A DNA stretch of 64,000 nucleotides, taken from Caproicibacterium argilliputei. GTDB lineage: Bacteria; Bacillota; Clostridia; Oscillospirales; Acutalibacteraceae. How positions within the stretch are numbered: position 1 is the first letter of the stretch; every line of letters starts with the position of its first letter. A model generated the notes under the pieces. That model did no database searches, had not been told where the DNA came from, and saw only the letters and a program-made list of their open reading frames with translations. The translations under genes and the position numbers were made by a program. The stretch lies in the NCBI RefSeq assembly GCF_029211325.2, contig NZ_CP135996.1, positions 2,046,001 through 2,110,000 of the forward strand. The letters run 5' to 3'. Positions 26,134 through 35,092 of this stretch are shown here, one piece after another.

Positions 26134-26745
26134 CGGCAGAAAGCAATTTGCTCGAAGCGCTGACTTCACCCTGACGCAGACTGCAAAAGAAATAAGCGCG
26201 CGCTCCGTGAGCTTCAGCACACCGCCAACGGGGGCTCTCCGCGCTTTCTGAGAAAGCGGCAGAAAGCAATTTGCTCGAAGCGCTGACTTCACCCTGACGC
26301 AAACTGCAAAAGAAGTAAGCGCGCGCTCCGTGAGCTTCAGCACACCGCCAACGGGGGCTCTCCGCGCTTTCTGAGAAAGCGGCAGAAAGCAATTTGCTCG
26401 AAGCGCTGACTTCACCCTGACGCAGACTGCAAAAGAAGTAAGCGCGCGCTCCGTGAGCTTCAGCACACCGCCAACGGGGGCTCTCCGCGCTTTCTGAGAA
26501 AGCGGCAGAAAGCAATTTGCTCGAAGCGCTGGCTTCACCCCGACGCAAACTGCAAAAGAAGTAAGCGCGCGCTCCGTGAGCTTCAGCACACCGCGTGAAG
26601 GCTCAGCCTGCCGCCCTTGAAAGGGCGGGCGGAACTTTTAATGAAAAGTCTCGAAGTGCTGACTTCACCCTGACGCAGACTGCAAAAGAAGTAAGCGCGC
26701 GCTCCGTGAGCTTCAGCACACCGCGTGCAGGCTCAGCCTGCCCTG
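26134..26745 (-). repeat. tandem array of a 123-bp repeat inside the glutamate synthase operon
   Basis: Copies begin at 26134, 26257, 26380 and 26503 with an exact 123-bp period and only a few substitutions. A fifth, shorter copy runs from about 26651 to 26745 after a variant spacer with its own CCGCCC/GGGCGG hairpin. Each full unit carries CGCTTTC-TGA-GAAAGCG, and the ends show GGCTCAGCC palindromes. Because 123 is a multiple of three, open frames run through it, but they are artefacts. Inverted-orientation relatives lie at 36519-36880, so this is a dispersed REP/MITE-like family locally amplified. Confidence 0.9.
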
Positions 26746-26748
26746 CAA

Positions 26749-28254
26749 TTATTCGCCTGCGTGCTTAATGCCCAGAATCTCCAGTTCCTTTTCATTCAAA
26801 CCGATGCCGCGCAGCATCAGACGGTTTCCTTTCAATGCCTCAATCGAATTGATGCCCATACCGCCCATCATTTCCATGATTTCATGCTGCCATGCACTGA
26901 CCAGATTCACCAGACGTTTGTACCCGACATCCGGATTCAGCCGTTTCACCAAATCGGGGCGCTGCGTCGCAATGCCCCAGTTGCACTTGCCGGTCTGGCA
27001 GCTGCGGCAGAGATGGCACCCCAGCGCCATCAGCGCCGCTGAAGCGATATAAACCGCATCTGCGCCCAACGCAATCGCTTTCACAACATCCGCAGAGTTG
27101 CGAATGGAACCGCCGACCACAATGGAAACATTGTTGCGGATGCCCTCCTCGCGCAGACGGCGGTCAACACTCGCCAGCGCAAGCTCAATCGGAATGCCCA
27201 CGTTGTCGCGAATACGTGTCGGTGCCGCGCCTGTGCCGCCGCGGAACCCGTCAATGGCAATGATGTCCGCGCCGCTGCGCGCAATACCGCTTGCAATCGC
27301 CGCCACGTTGTGCACCGCCGCAATTTTGACAATAACCGGCTTTTGATAGGCGGTTGCTTCTTTCAGCGAATATACCAGCTGGCGCAAATCTTCAATTGAA
27401 TAAATGTCATGATGCGGCGCCGGAGAAATCGCGTCACTGCCCTCTGGAATCATCCGGGTGCGGGCAACGTCACCCACACTTTTCGTGCCCGGCAGGTGCC
27501 CGCCGATGCCCGGCTTCGCACCCTGCCCCATCTTGATTTCAATCGCGGCACCGGCATCCAGATAGCCCTTGTGCACACCGAAACGGCCGGAAGCAACCTG
27601 CACAATGGTATGCGGGCCGTACTGATAGAAATCCTTGTGCAGGCCGCCCTCGCCGGTGTTGTAGTAAGTGCCCAGCTCCGTCGCCGCGCGCGCCAGGCTT
27701 GCGTGTGCATTGTAGCTGATAGAGCCGTAACTCATGGCAGAAAACATAATGGGCACGTTCAGTTTCAGCTGCGGCGGCGTGTTGATTTTCAGGCTGCCGT
27801 CTGCGTTGCGCTCCACACGCTCCGGCTTTTTGCCGAGGTAAACGCGGGTTTCCATCGGCTCACGCAGCGGGTCAATGGAGGGGTTTGTCACCTGTGAAGC
27901 GTTAATGAGCATTTTATCCCAGTACACTGGATATTTATTCGGGTTGCCCATGGAGGAAAGCAGCATACCGCCGGAGTCCGCCTGCCGGAAAATTTCCGTA
28001 ATCGCTTGGTTGCTCCAGTTGTCGTTCAGTTTAAAGGTATCTTCATTCTTTACAATTTTCAGTGCGTGTGTCGGGCACAGCGAAACACAGCGGTGGCAGT
28101 TCACACACTTGCTTTCATCGCTGCGCATACAGTTCAGCTCCGGGTCGTAGCTGTGCACTTCATTGGCACACTGGCGCTCACACACGCGGCAGGCAATGCA
28201 CCGCTGCGGGTCGCGCAGAACATCATATTCCGGTACAATGTAATTGATAGCCAT
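26749..28254 (-). CDS. glutamate synthase FMN-domain subunit with N-terminal ferredoxin domain
   Basis: This 501-aa catalytic core starts with two 4Fe-4S motifs (CIACRVCERQCANEV, CVNCHRCVSLCPTHA) and continues as an FMN-binding barrel (GGTGAAPTRIRDNVGIPIEL, NVSIVVGGSIRNSADVVKAI). The iron-sulfur Cys cluster CHLCRSCQTGKCNWG is near residue 430. It reduces 2-oxoglutarate plus ammonia-derived iminoglutarate to glutamate. It follows the glutaminase gene by 1 bp. The length and order match the archaeal/clostridial split GltB. The repeat array begins right after its stop codon. Confidence 0.93.
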   Translation of the reverse strand: MAINYIVPEYDVLRDPQRCIACRVCERQCANEVHSYDPELNCMRSDESKCVNCHRCVSLCPTHALKIVKNEDTFKLNDNWSNQAITEIFRQADSGGMLLSSMGNPNKYPVYWDKMLINASQVTNPSIDPLREPMETRVYLGKKPERVERNADGSLKINTPPQLKLNVPIMFSAMSYGSISYNAHASLARAATELGTYYNTGEGGLHKDFYQYGPHTIVQVASGRFGVHKGYLDAGAAIEIKMGQGAKPGIGGHLPGTKSVGDVARTRMIPEGSDAISPAPHHDIYSIEDLRQLVYSLKEATAYQKPVIVKIAAVHNVAAIASGIARSGADIIAIDGFRGGTGAAPTRIRDNVGIPIELALASVDRRLREEGIRNNVSIVVGGSIRNSADVVKAIALGADAVYIASAALMALGCHLCRSCQTGKCNWGIATQRPDLVKRLNPDVGYKRLVNLVSAWQHEIMEMMGGMGINSIEALKGNRLMLRGIGLNEKELEILGIKHAGE

Positions 28255-28255
28255 C

Positions 28256-29350
28256 TTAGAATTCCACCCCTTCGTTGAGTCTGAAAATCAGCGGTTCGCC
28301 GCCCTTAGGCGCCCAGATGCGGTCCAAATCCGGCTGAATCCGCCGAATGGCGCTTTCTTCGCTCGCCACATACACGGTTTCTCCCTTTTCTGCAGCAACC
28401 ATTGAGCGCAGCTTCAGGCGGTCATTGAGCGCCATCATGCCGCCGGAAAAGCCCAGCAAAATGGAAAACGGTCCCGTCACCAGCAGGCTCGCAAATGTAT
28501 TGCGCAGGTAGGTCATCTGGCTGCGCTGCGGCTCCGGCATGGTTTCAATCGTGCTCCAAAACGGCGCGGCAATCACGCCGGCGACTTCTTCCAGTGACAA
28601 ACCCTGCCGGCGGTTCAGGTAATCGACAATATACGTAATAGCCTCGGTGTCTGTCATCAGGTTGCAGCTGTAACCGTACATTTCCACACTGCGGCGGTTG
28701 GCGTCGTAAGAGGAAATCTCTCCGTTATGTACCACGGAGTAATCCAGCAGCGCAAACGGATGCGCGCCGCCCCACCAGCCGGGGGTGTTTGTCGGGTAGC
28801 GTCCGTGCGCGGTCCAACAGTAACCCGCATAATCTTCCAGTTTGTAAAAACGTCCCACGTCCTCCGGGTAGCCAACCGCCTTAAAAACGCCCATATTCTT
28901 GCCGGAAGAAAACACATAGGCGCCGTCAATATGCGCGTTGATTTTCATCACGCAGCGCATCACATACTCCCGCTCATCCAGCTGGGCGTCCTGCAGCTTG
29001 CGCGGCAGCGGATGCACAAAGTAACGCCAGATCAGCGGAGCATCTGTAATGCCCGGTGTGCGGCGGGTCGGAATTTTCGACAGGCTTTCCACCTCGAAGT
29101 GCCGCGAAAGGAAGTCTTCCACGGTACTGCGCACCGCGCTGTTGTCATAAAATACATGAAACGCATAAGCATCCTTATGCTCCGGGTAAATCCCGTACCC
29201 GGCAAAACCGCCGCCTAAGCCGTTGCTGCGGTCATGCATGACCGTGATGGAATCAATCATGCTTTCTCCGCTGACACGTGTGCCGTCTTTGCAAAATAAT
29301 CCTGCAATTGCGCAGCCGGAGGGGATATGGTACTGGCCTTCTTTTTGCAT
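28256..29350 (-). CDS. glutamate synthase glutaminase (class II amidotransferase) subunit
   Basis: The protein has 364 aa. The class II catalytic Cys is in IPSGCAIAGLF at residue 13, so removal of a 12-residue leader is implied. AHGRYPTNTPGWWGGAHPF and VVHNGEISSYDANRR are the substrate-binding and oxyanion motifs. It releases ammonia from glutamine for the FMN subunit encoded next. It is the first gene of the operon; a near-consensus promoter and a hexaloop/terminator leader precede it. Confidence 0.92.
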   Translation of the reverse strand: MQKEGQYHIPSGCAIAGLFCKDGTRVSGESMIDSITVMHDRSNGLGGGFAGYGIYPEHKDAYAFHVFYDNSAVRSTVEDFLSRHFEVESLSKIPTRRTPGITDAPLIWRYFVHPLPRKLQDAQLDEREYVMRCVMKINAHIDGAYVFSSGKNMGVFKAVGYPEDVGRFYKLEDYAGYCWTAHGRYPTNTPGWWGGAHPFALLDYSVVHNGEISSYDANRRSVEMYGYSCNLMTDTEAITYIVDYLNRRQGLSLEEVAGVIAAPFWSTIETMPEPQRSQMTYLRNTFASLLVTGPFSILLGFSGGMMALNDRLKLRSMVAAEKGETVYVASEESAIRRIQPDLDRIWAPKGGEPLIFRLNEGVEF

Positions 29351-29424
29351 GATGTGTGCCTCCCTGTCATCTTTTAAAAAAGAAAGTAATTTGGGAAATG
29401 AGCAAATAAAGTAATGTATTTCGC

Positions 29425-29474
29425 AAAAAAAATATTCATTAAACGGAATTCCTGTTTAATGAACACCTTTGTTC
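29425..29474 (-). promoter_or_regulatory. ANTAR-type antitermination leader of the glutamate synthase operon
   Basis: In the minus-strand transcript, GAAC-AAAGGT-GTTC (29474-29461) forms a hairpin with a six-base loop that has A at position 1 and G at position 4, the ANTAR-recognised pattern. The next structure is a terminator, TTCATTAAAC / GTTTAATGAA (29463-29435), then a run of T. The two share bases 29463-29461, so only one can form. The hairpin begins about 5 nt after the predicted transcription start. Confidence 0.65.
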
Positions 29475-29484
29475 GCATGGCTTT

Positions 29485-29513
29485 ATTATACGCACGCAGG
29501 GTGTTTAAGTCAA
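29485..29513 (-). promoter_or_regulatory. promoter of the glutamate synthase operon
   Basis: On the minus strand TTGACT (29513-29508) and TATAAT (29490-29485) have a 17-bp spacer. It predicts a start near 29478 and a leader of about 130 nt. Confidence 0.8.
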
Positions 29514-29643
29514 CGTTTTTCGATTATTTTTGAATTATTTTTTTCATCACTTGCAATCCTGTCAGTTTTTCACCTGCTTTTTTCCCCAAAATAAGCAGTT
29601 CTGACGGTTTTGCCTGCCAACGCTTCAAAATATGAATTTTTTA

Positions 29644-29672
29644 TTGACAAGCGGCGCGCACAGGCTTATAAT
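29644..29672 (+). promoter_or_regulatory. consensus sigma-A promoter of glnN
   Basis: TTGACA (29644-29649) and TATAAT (29667-29672), both perfect, have a 17-bp spacer. Such strength implies that control acts after initiation, in the leader. Confidence 0.85.
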
Positions 29673-29682
29673 GCAAAGGAAA

Positions 29683-29730
29683 GCAGCAAAGGCGCTGCGG
29701 TTTTTAAACCGCTGCGCCTTTTTTTATTTT
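29683..29730 (+). promoter_or_regulatory. ANTAR-type antitermination leader of glnN
   Basis: GCAGC-AAAGGC-GCTGC (29683-29698) is a hairpin with a hexaloop having A1 and G4. The overlapping terminator uses AAGGCGCTGCGGTT (29689-29702) paired with 29707-29720, then TTTTTATTTT. The hexaloop hairpin uses the terminator's 5' arm, so binding by the ANTAR protein would permit read-through into glnN. Confidence 0.7.
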
Positions 29731-29786
29731 TTTCAGAAAGCAACGGGCGATTTCATCCGACTTGAACAACTTGGAGGTATTGAGTT

Positions 29787-31883
29787 ATGGCGACAGCATC
29801 TGTCCCGGAGATTTTCGGCAGCATGGTCTTTGACGACCGCACCATGCAGGAGCGGCTCCCGCGCGAAACTTACAAAGCACTGGAAAAGACAATTCAGCAG
29901 GGCAAGAGCCTGGATCCCACCATTGCAAACACTGTGGCCAGCGCCATGAAAGACTGGGCACTGGAGAACGGCTGCACGCACTTCACACACTGGTTCCAGC
30001 CGATGACCGGCATCACCGCCGAAAAGCACGACAGCTTCATTTCTCCTGCCGGCGACGGCTCCGTAATGATGGAATTTTCGGGAAAAGAACTGATTCGCGG
30101 TGAACCCGATGCCAGTTCCTTCCCCTCCGGCGGTCTGCGCGCAACCTTTGAAGCGCGCGGCTATACCGCATGGGACCCCACCAGCTATGCCTTTATTAAG
30201 GATCGCACTCTCTGCATTCCAACAGTATTCTGCTCCTACACCGGCGAAGCACTGGACAAGAAAACACCGTTGCTGCGTTCCATGGAGGCACTGAACAAAC
30301 AGGCAATGCGCATCTTAAAGCTGTTCGGCAATGAAGAGGTACATAGCGTGCGCACCACCGTTGGCCCTGAGCAGGAGTATTTTCTGATTGACCGCAACCT
30401 TTATAATGAGCGCGAAGATTTGGTTTTGACCGGCCGCACGCTGTTCGGCGCCCGCCCGCCGCGCGGTCAGGAACTGGAAGATCACTATTTCGGCGCCATT
30501 AAGCCGAAGGTCGCCGCATTCATGCGCGATTTGGATGAAGAACTTTGGAAGCTGGGCGTGCTCGCCAAAACAGAGCACAACGAAGTTGCACCCGCACAGC
30601 ATGAACTTGCGCCAATTTTTAACAACACCAACGTGGCGGCTGACCACAACCAGCTGACCATGGAAGTCATGAAAAAAGTGGCAGAACGCCACGGGATGTA
30701 CTGCCTGCTGCACGAAAAGCCGTTTGACGGTGTCAACGGCTCCGGCAAGCACAACAACTGGTCGCTTTCTACCGACACCGGTGTCAATCTGTTGGAGCCG
30801 GGCGATTCCCCGATGGAAAACGCACAGTTTCTGCTGTTCTTAGTGGCGGTCATTCAAGCAGTGGATGAGTATCAGGATCTGCTGCGCATTTCCGTTGCCA
30901 GCCCCGGCAACGACCACCGGCTCGGTGCCAACGAAGCGCCGCCCGCCATTCTGAGCATTTTCCTCGGCGACGAGTTGAACGAGATTCTGGAGTGTCTGGA
31001 AAGGGGAACTCCCTACAGCCAAAAGGACAAGGAAATCCTCAAAGTCGGCGTTCACACACTGCCCCGCTTCCCCAAAGACAGCACCGACCGCAACCGCACC
31101 TCTCCGTTTGCCTTTACCGGCAACAAGTTTGAATTCCGGATGCTTGGTTCCGCACTCTCCATTTCCGGGCCGAATGTTGTGCTAAACACCATTGTTGCGG
31201 AAGAACTTGAAAAGTTTGCAGATAAACTGGAAAAGAGCACAAACTTCAAAAAAGACCTTGACAGCTTGGTCAAAAAGTCCATCAAGGAACACCGCCGGAT
31301 TATCTTTAACGGTGACGGCTACACCGATGAATGGATTGCCGAAGCGGAAAAGCGCGGCTTGCTGAACCTGAAAACCACCGTCGATGCCATGCCGCACTTC
31401 TTGGACAAAAAGAATGTGAAGCTCTTTACCAAGCACGCCATCTTCACCGAAACGGAAATGAAGTCGCGCTACGAAATTTCCATGGAGAATTACAGTAAAA
31501 CACTCAACATCGAAGCGCTGACCATGATTGACATGGTCAATCGGCAGATTCTGCCGGCAGTTGAAAAGTATGTTGACGAACTGAGCCTCGCGTTTGCACA
31601 TAAAAAGGCGCTGAATCCCAACATGAACTGCCACGTAGAGTACGAGCGGGTCACTGCCCTCAGCGAGCTCAGCGCAAAGGTTTATGACGAAACCGCCGCT
31701 CTGCAAAACGCGGTTGACAGTGCTGCTTCTGTTGCGGACTTTGAGGCGAACGCCCAGGCATACAAAGAACTGGTTCTGCCCGCCATGGAAACTCTGCGTG
31801 CAGACGCAGACCAGATGGAAAGCCTGACCGGCGGCAGTTACTGGCCGTTCCCGACTTACTCCGATTTGATTTATCACGTATAA
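29787..31883 (+). CDS. glnN: glutamine synthetase type III
   Basis: This 698-aa enzyme has the GlnN length of about 700 aa, much longer than type I. Recognisable blocks include [75 protein letters not shown] and [20 protein letters not shown]. It makes glutamine from glutamate and ammonia with ATP. A GGAGG site precedes the start. Transcription should be gated by the leader terminator. The amt-PII gene follows after a further terminator, so glnN and ammonium uptake are probably induced together under nitrogen limitation. Confidence 0.95.
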   Translation: MATASVPEIFGSMVFDDRTMQERLPRETYKALEKTIQQGKSLDPTIANTVASAMKDWALENGCTHFTHWFQPMTGITAEKHDSFISPAGDGSVMMEFSGKELIRGEPDASSFPSGGLRATFEARGYTAWDPTSYAFIKDRTLCIPTVFCSYTGEALDKKTPLLRSMEALNKQAMRILKLFGNEEVHSVRTTVGPEQEYFLIDRNLYNEREDLVLTGRTLFGARPPRGQELEDHYFGAIKPKVAAFMRDLDEELWKLGVLAKTEHNEVAPAQHELAPIFNNTNVAADHNQLTMEVMKKVAERHGMYCLLHEKPFDGVNGSGKHNNWSLSTDTGVNLLEPGDSPMENAQFLLFLVAVIQAVDEYQDLLRISVASPGNDHRLGANEAPPAILSIFLGDELNEILECLERGTPYSQKDKEILKVGVHTLPRFPKDSTDRNRTSPFAFTGNKFEFRMLGSALSISGPNVVLNTIVAEELEKFADKLEKSTNFKKDLDSLVKKSIKEHRRIIFNGDGYTDEWIAEAEKRGLLNLKTTVDAMPHFLDKKNVKLFTKHAIFTETEMKSRYEISMENYSKTLNIEALTMIDMVNRQILPAVEKYVDELSLAFAHKKALNPNMNCHVEYERVTALSELSAKVYDETAALQNAVDSAASVADFEANAQAYKELVLPAMETLRADADQMESLTGGSYWPFPTYSDLIYHV

Positions 31884-31910
31884 GTTTCCAACCCAATCTT
31901 ACCATTGGCA

Positions 31911-31949
31911 AAAAAGCCGTCCCGATTTTTATATCGGGGCGGCTTTTTT
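31911..31949 (+). terminator. terminator between glnN and the ammonium transporter gene
   Basis: AAAAAGCCGTCCCGAT pairs with ATCGGGGCGGCTTTTT. A short CCAAT/ATTGG hairpin (31893-31908) lies directly before it; its loop CTTACC does not have the ANTAR A1/G4 pattern. Partial read-through would link glnN and amt. Confidence 0.8.
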
Positions 31950-31991
31950 CGACTATTTTTTATCATTTTATGAAGAGGGGGAATCTTTTCT

Positions 31992-33773
31992 ATGGACGCA
32001 AACGTTACAGCATCCGCAGTCAACACCATTTGGACCCTGGTTGCCGCAGCGCTGGTTTTCTTTATGCAGGCGGGCTTCGCCATGGTAGAAACCGGCTTTA
32101 CGCGGGCAAAAAACGCAGGCAATATCATCATGAAAAATCTGATGGATTTCTGCATCGGCACCCCGTTGTTCTTTCTCATCGGCTTCGGCATCATGTTCGG
32201 CGCGGGAAACGGCTTCTTCGGCTGGCTGGATCCCGGTATCCAGCAAAGCTATGCGCAGATTCTGCCGGCAGGTGTGCCGAAGTGGGCATACGTGATTTTT
32301 CAGACTGTTTTCTGTGCCACAAGCGCAACCATTGTTTCCGGCGCCATGGCAGAGCGCACCAAATTCATTTCGTACTGCATTTACTCCGCGTGCATCAGCG
32401 GCATCATCTACCCGATTACCGGTCACTGGATTTGGGGCGGCGGCTGGCTGTCGCAGTTGGGATTCCACGACTTTGCGGGTTCTACCGCCGTGCACATGGT
32501 CGGCGGCATCTGCGCACTGATTGGCGCCATGATTCTGGGGCCGCGCATTGGAAAGTACGACAAGGACGGCAATCCCAAAGCAATTCTCGGTCACAGTCTG
32601 ACGCTCGGCGCATTGGGCTGCTTCATCCTTTGGTTCTGCTGGTTCGGCTTTAACGGCGGCTCTACCGTATCCATGGACAACACGCAGTCCATCGAATCCG
32701 CCGGCCTCATCTTTATGAATACGAACATTGCCGCGGCTGTGGCAACCTGCACGGCCATGATTGTCACTTGGGTTCGCTACGGCAAGCCCGATATTTCCAT
32801 GACGCTGAATGCCTCGCTGGCAGGACTGGTTGCCATCACCGCCGGCTGCGACACGGTTACACCGGTAGGCGCATCCCTCATCGGGATTCTTTCCGGTGTC
32901 GCCGTAATTGTCGGCATTGAACTACTGGATAAAAAGGCGCACATCGACGACCCAGTTGGCGCAGTTGGTGTGCACTGTGTTAACGGTGCACTGGGCACTT
33001 TACTGGTTGGTCTTTTTGCAAAGCATCCGATGAATGACACCTTTGGTGAAAATGCCGGTTTGTTTTACGGCGGCGGGTTCAAGCTGTTGGGTGTGCAGCT
33101 GCTCGGCGTTCTCACAGTTGCGGCATTTGTCGCCGTCATGATTACCATTGTATTTCAGATTTTAAAGCACACTGTCGGGCTGCGCTGCAGCGCGGAGGAA
33201 GAACTGCGCGGTTTGGATATCACGGAGCACGGCATTGCCAGCTCGTATGCGGACTTTATGCCGATGGCTCCCTCGGTCTTGAATGGTATCAGCGAAGGCA
33301 GCGTCCGTGCTGAAACCGCTTTTAATGCCTCTGTGGAAAAAGCCATTACGGTCGAGCATATGCCAGCCGCCGCAGCCGGTGCGCCGGCAGACAAGGTTTC
33401 TTCCAAGCCGGACGCGGTCATGACGCAGGTGGTCATGATTTTTAACCAAAACCGCTTCGAAGCTTTGAAAAATGCCATGAACGACATTGGTGTTACCGGC
33501 ATGACCGTCACCAACGTTCTCGGCTGCGGTACTCAAAAAGGACGCAGTGAGTATTACCGTGGTGTAAAGGTAGAAGAAATCAACCTGCTTCCCAAAATTA
33601 AGCTGGAGATGGTCATTTCAGAAGTACCGACAGATACGGTGATTGCAGCCGCGAAAAAGGTGCTGTACACCGGCCACATCGGCGACGGTAAGATTTTTGT
33701 CTACGATGTGCGGGATGTGGTCAAAGTACGCACTGGCGAAACCGGTTATGACGCGCTGCAGGGCGATGACTGA
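31992..33773 (+). CDS. amt: ammonium transporter fused to a C-terminal PII signalling domain
   Basis: The protein has 593 aa. Residues 1-400 form the eleven-helix Amt channel (FFMQAGFAMVETGFTRAKNA, HDFAGSTAVHMVGG, VGVHCVNGALGTLLVG; the last two carry the twin pore histidines). After a linker of about 70 residues, residues 475-593 form a complete PII/GlnK domain (TQVVMIFNQNRFEALKNAMN, LGCGTQKGRSEYYRGVKVEE with the T-loop Tyr, GHIGDGKIFVYDV). PII proteins bind ATP/ADP and 2-oxoglutarate and plug Amt channels, so here the plug is built in. An AGAGGGGG site precedes the ATG. Confidence 0.93.
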   Translation: MDANVTASAVNTIWTLVAAALVFFMQAGFAMVETGFTRAKNAGNIIMKNLMDFCIGTPLFFLIGFGIMFGAGNGFFGWLDPGIQQSYAQILPAGVPKWAYVIFQTVFCATSATIVSGAMAERTKFISYCIYSACISGIIYPITGHWIWGGGWLSQLGFHDFAGSTAVHMVGGICALIGAMILGPRIGKYDKDGNPKAILGHSLTLGALGCFILWFCWFGFNGGSTVSMDNTQSIESAGLIFMNTNIAAAVATCTAMIVTWVRYGKPDISMTLNASLAGLVAITAGCDTVTPVGASLIGILSGVAVIVGIELLDKKAHIDDPVGAVGVHCVNGALGTLLVGLFAKHPMNDTFGENAGLFYGGGFKLLGVQLLGVLTVAAFVAVMITIVFQILKHTVGLRCSAEEELRGLDITEHGIASSYADFMPMAPSVLNGISEGSVRAETAFNASVEKAITVEHMPAAAAGAPADKVSSKPDAVMTQVVMIFNQNRFEALKNAMNDIGVTGMTVTNVLGCGTQKGRSEYYRGVKVEEINLLPKIKLEMVISEVPTDTVIAAAKKVLYTGHIGDGKIFVYDVRDVVKVRTGETGYDALQGDD

Positions 33774-33805
33774 GCATTCCCCTTTTCACATTCTGAACAA
33801 CTTAA

Positions 33806-33836
33806 AGAAGCGGCAGCAAAATTGCTGCCGCTTTTC
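33806..33836. terminator. bidirectional terminator between amt and lepB
   Basis: AAGCGGCAGCAA pairs with TTGCTGCCGCTT, with T runs on both strands, between convergent genes. Confidence 0.85.
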
Positions 33837-33840
33837 CTAT

Positions 33841-34407
33841 TTAAAAAGTACGAATGGTTGTAAACGGATACAGCCGCACGACCACTTTCCCAATCACGTC
33901 TGAAGCCGCCACCGCGCCGATTTCGCGGCTGTCGGTAGAGTGGTTGCGGTTGTCCCCCATGAGAAACACATGGTCCGGCGGCACGGTCAAGTCCACATCT
34001 GTGCCCGACCACGGCTGCTCCTTCACGTAAGGCTCTGTCAATTTTTTCCCGTTGCGTGTAACCGTACCGTTAGAAACCACGATGTGATCGCCTGCAACGG
34101 CAATCACACGCTTAATCAGATTTTCCTGCAGGGGATTGTCACTGTTGACCACCACAATATCGCCGCGCTGCGGGTGATACTGCAGCTCCCAGAGCAGCAC
34201 CAAGTCGCCATCGTGGCAGGTGTTCTGCATACTCACACCGATGACGCGGCTGGGCCGCGCAACGAAGTTGCAGAACAGCAGCGTTGCCGCAATCGTAATC
34301 AGCACAGACAGAATCCATGTGCGCGGATTCTCTTTTTTTTCCGTTCGGCGGTTTCCCTCCTGCCGGTCTGCCTGCTCCGCATCTTCCCTGCCGGATTTTT
34401 CCTGCAT
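33841..34407 (-). CDS. lepB: signal peptidase I (second of a tandem pair)
   Basis: The protein has 188 aa with one N-terminal membrane helix (WILSVLITIAATLLFCNFVA). The catalytic Ser is in RVIGVSMQNT, the general-base Lys in NLIKRVIAVAGDH, and box E is FLMGDNRNHSTDSR. It removes Sec signal peptides outside the membrane. ATG 34407 has AGAAGAGG at proper spacing; an ATG three codons earlier touches that site. It lies 33 bp after the paralogue at 34441 and probably shares its transcript. Confidence 0.92.
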   Translation of the reverse strand: MQEKSGREDAEQADRQEGNRRTEKKENPRTWILSVLITIAATLLFCNFVARPSRVIGVSMQNTCHDGDLVLLWELQYHPQRGDIVVVNSDNPLQENLIKRVIAVAGDHIVVSNGTVTRNGKKLTEPYVKEQPWSGTDVDLTVPPDHVFLMGDNRNHSTDSREIGAVAASDVIGKVVVRLYPFTTIRTF

Positions 34408-34440
34408 ACTTTCCATCCTCTTCTCTCGATTCTTTACTGG

Positions 34441-35052
34441 CTAAAACGAAGTGCCGAATTTGTCGAACGGGTAAATGCGCACCGCGACTTTTCCCTCCAC
34501 ATCAGACACACTGAGCGGGCCAATCAGGCGGCTGTCTGCAGAATTATTCCGGTTGTCCCCCATTAAAAAGACTTCCCCTTTCGGAATCGTCACATCCACA
34601 TTATTTCCGCCCCATTTTTGTTCTTTTATGTAGCTTTCGGTAAGTTTCTTTTCATTCAGCGTAACTGTGCCGTCTTTGACCACAAGATGGTCGCCGCCAA
34701 CGGCAATCACACGCTTAATCAAATCCTCATTCAAGACCGTACCGTGGGCATTCGCAATCACCACATCGCCGCGCTGCGGCTGATATCCCAGCTTCCAGAC
34801 AAAGACAAAGTCGTTGTTTTGAAATGTATTCTGCATACTTTCACCCATTACATAACGTGGCTGCGCAACAAAGGTGCAAAACAGCAGCGCTGCCGCAAAG
34901 GTAATCGCCATGGTTACAATCCAGGACAGCGGTCCGTCCTTTTTCTTTGCCGGAGCCGCATCCTGCGGCAGGGCTTCCGCCTGCGCCGCAGACTCTTGTA
35001 CAGCAGCTTCTGTACGCTGCAATTCCTGCGTTTCTTTGGTTTCCGAATCCAT
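34441..35052 (-). CDS. lepB: signal peptidase I (first of a tandem pair)
   Basis: The protein has 203 aa. After a Glu/Ala-rich cytoplasmic tail, a membrane helix (WIVTMAITFAAALLFCTFVA) and the catalytic blocks YVMGESMQNT (Ser), DLIKRVIAVGGDH (Lys) and FLMGDNRNNSADSR follow. It is clearly a paralogue of the next gene, with divergent N-terminal tail. Tandem SipS/SipT-like pairs may share the secretion load or differ in substrate or growth phase. Confidence 0.92.
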   Translation of the reverse strand: MDSETKETQELQRTEAAVQESAAQAEALPQDAAPAKKKDGPLSWIVTMAITFAAALLFCTFVAQPRYVMGESMQNTFQNNDFVFVWKLGYQPQRGDVVIANAHGTVLNEDLIKRVIAVGGDHLVVKDGTVTLNEKKLTESYIKEQKWGGNNVDVTIPKGEVFLMGDNRNNSADSRLIGPLSVSDVEGKVAVRIYPFDKFGTSF

Positions 35053-35092
35053 TGTTAAGCAACCTCCTGCAGCGCACAGCTGCGCTTTTCAT

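Larger units (their letters stand above)
29351..29786. other. divergent regulatory region of glutamate synthase and glnN
   Basis: This 436-bp gap holds two divergent consensus promoters and two leaders, each with a hexaloop hairpin overlapping a terminator. Between them (29514-29640) is AT-rich DNA with a possible CTGCTT/AAGCAG hairpin. No gene is seen. Confidence 0.7.

Noticed and set aside
26107..26589. Open frames of 160 and 142 codons with 41-aa repeats on the minus strand
   Set aside because: They exist only because the 123-bp repeat unit is a multiple of three. Two frames are open at once, neither has a ribosome site, and the same DNA recurs elsewhere as a non-coding palindromic repeat.
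31893..31908. Hexaloop hairpin upstream of the amt gene as a third ANTAR target
   Set aside because: The loop is CTTACC, without A1 and G4, and the stem does not overlap the terminator arm.
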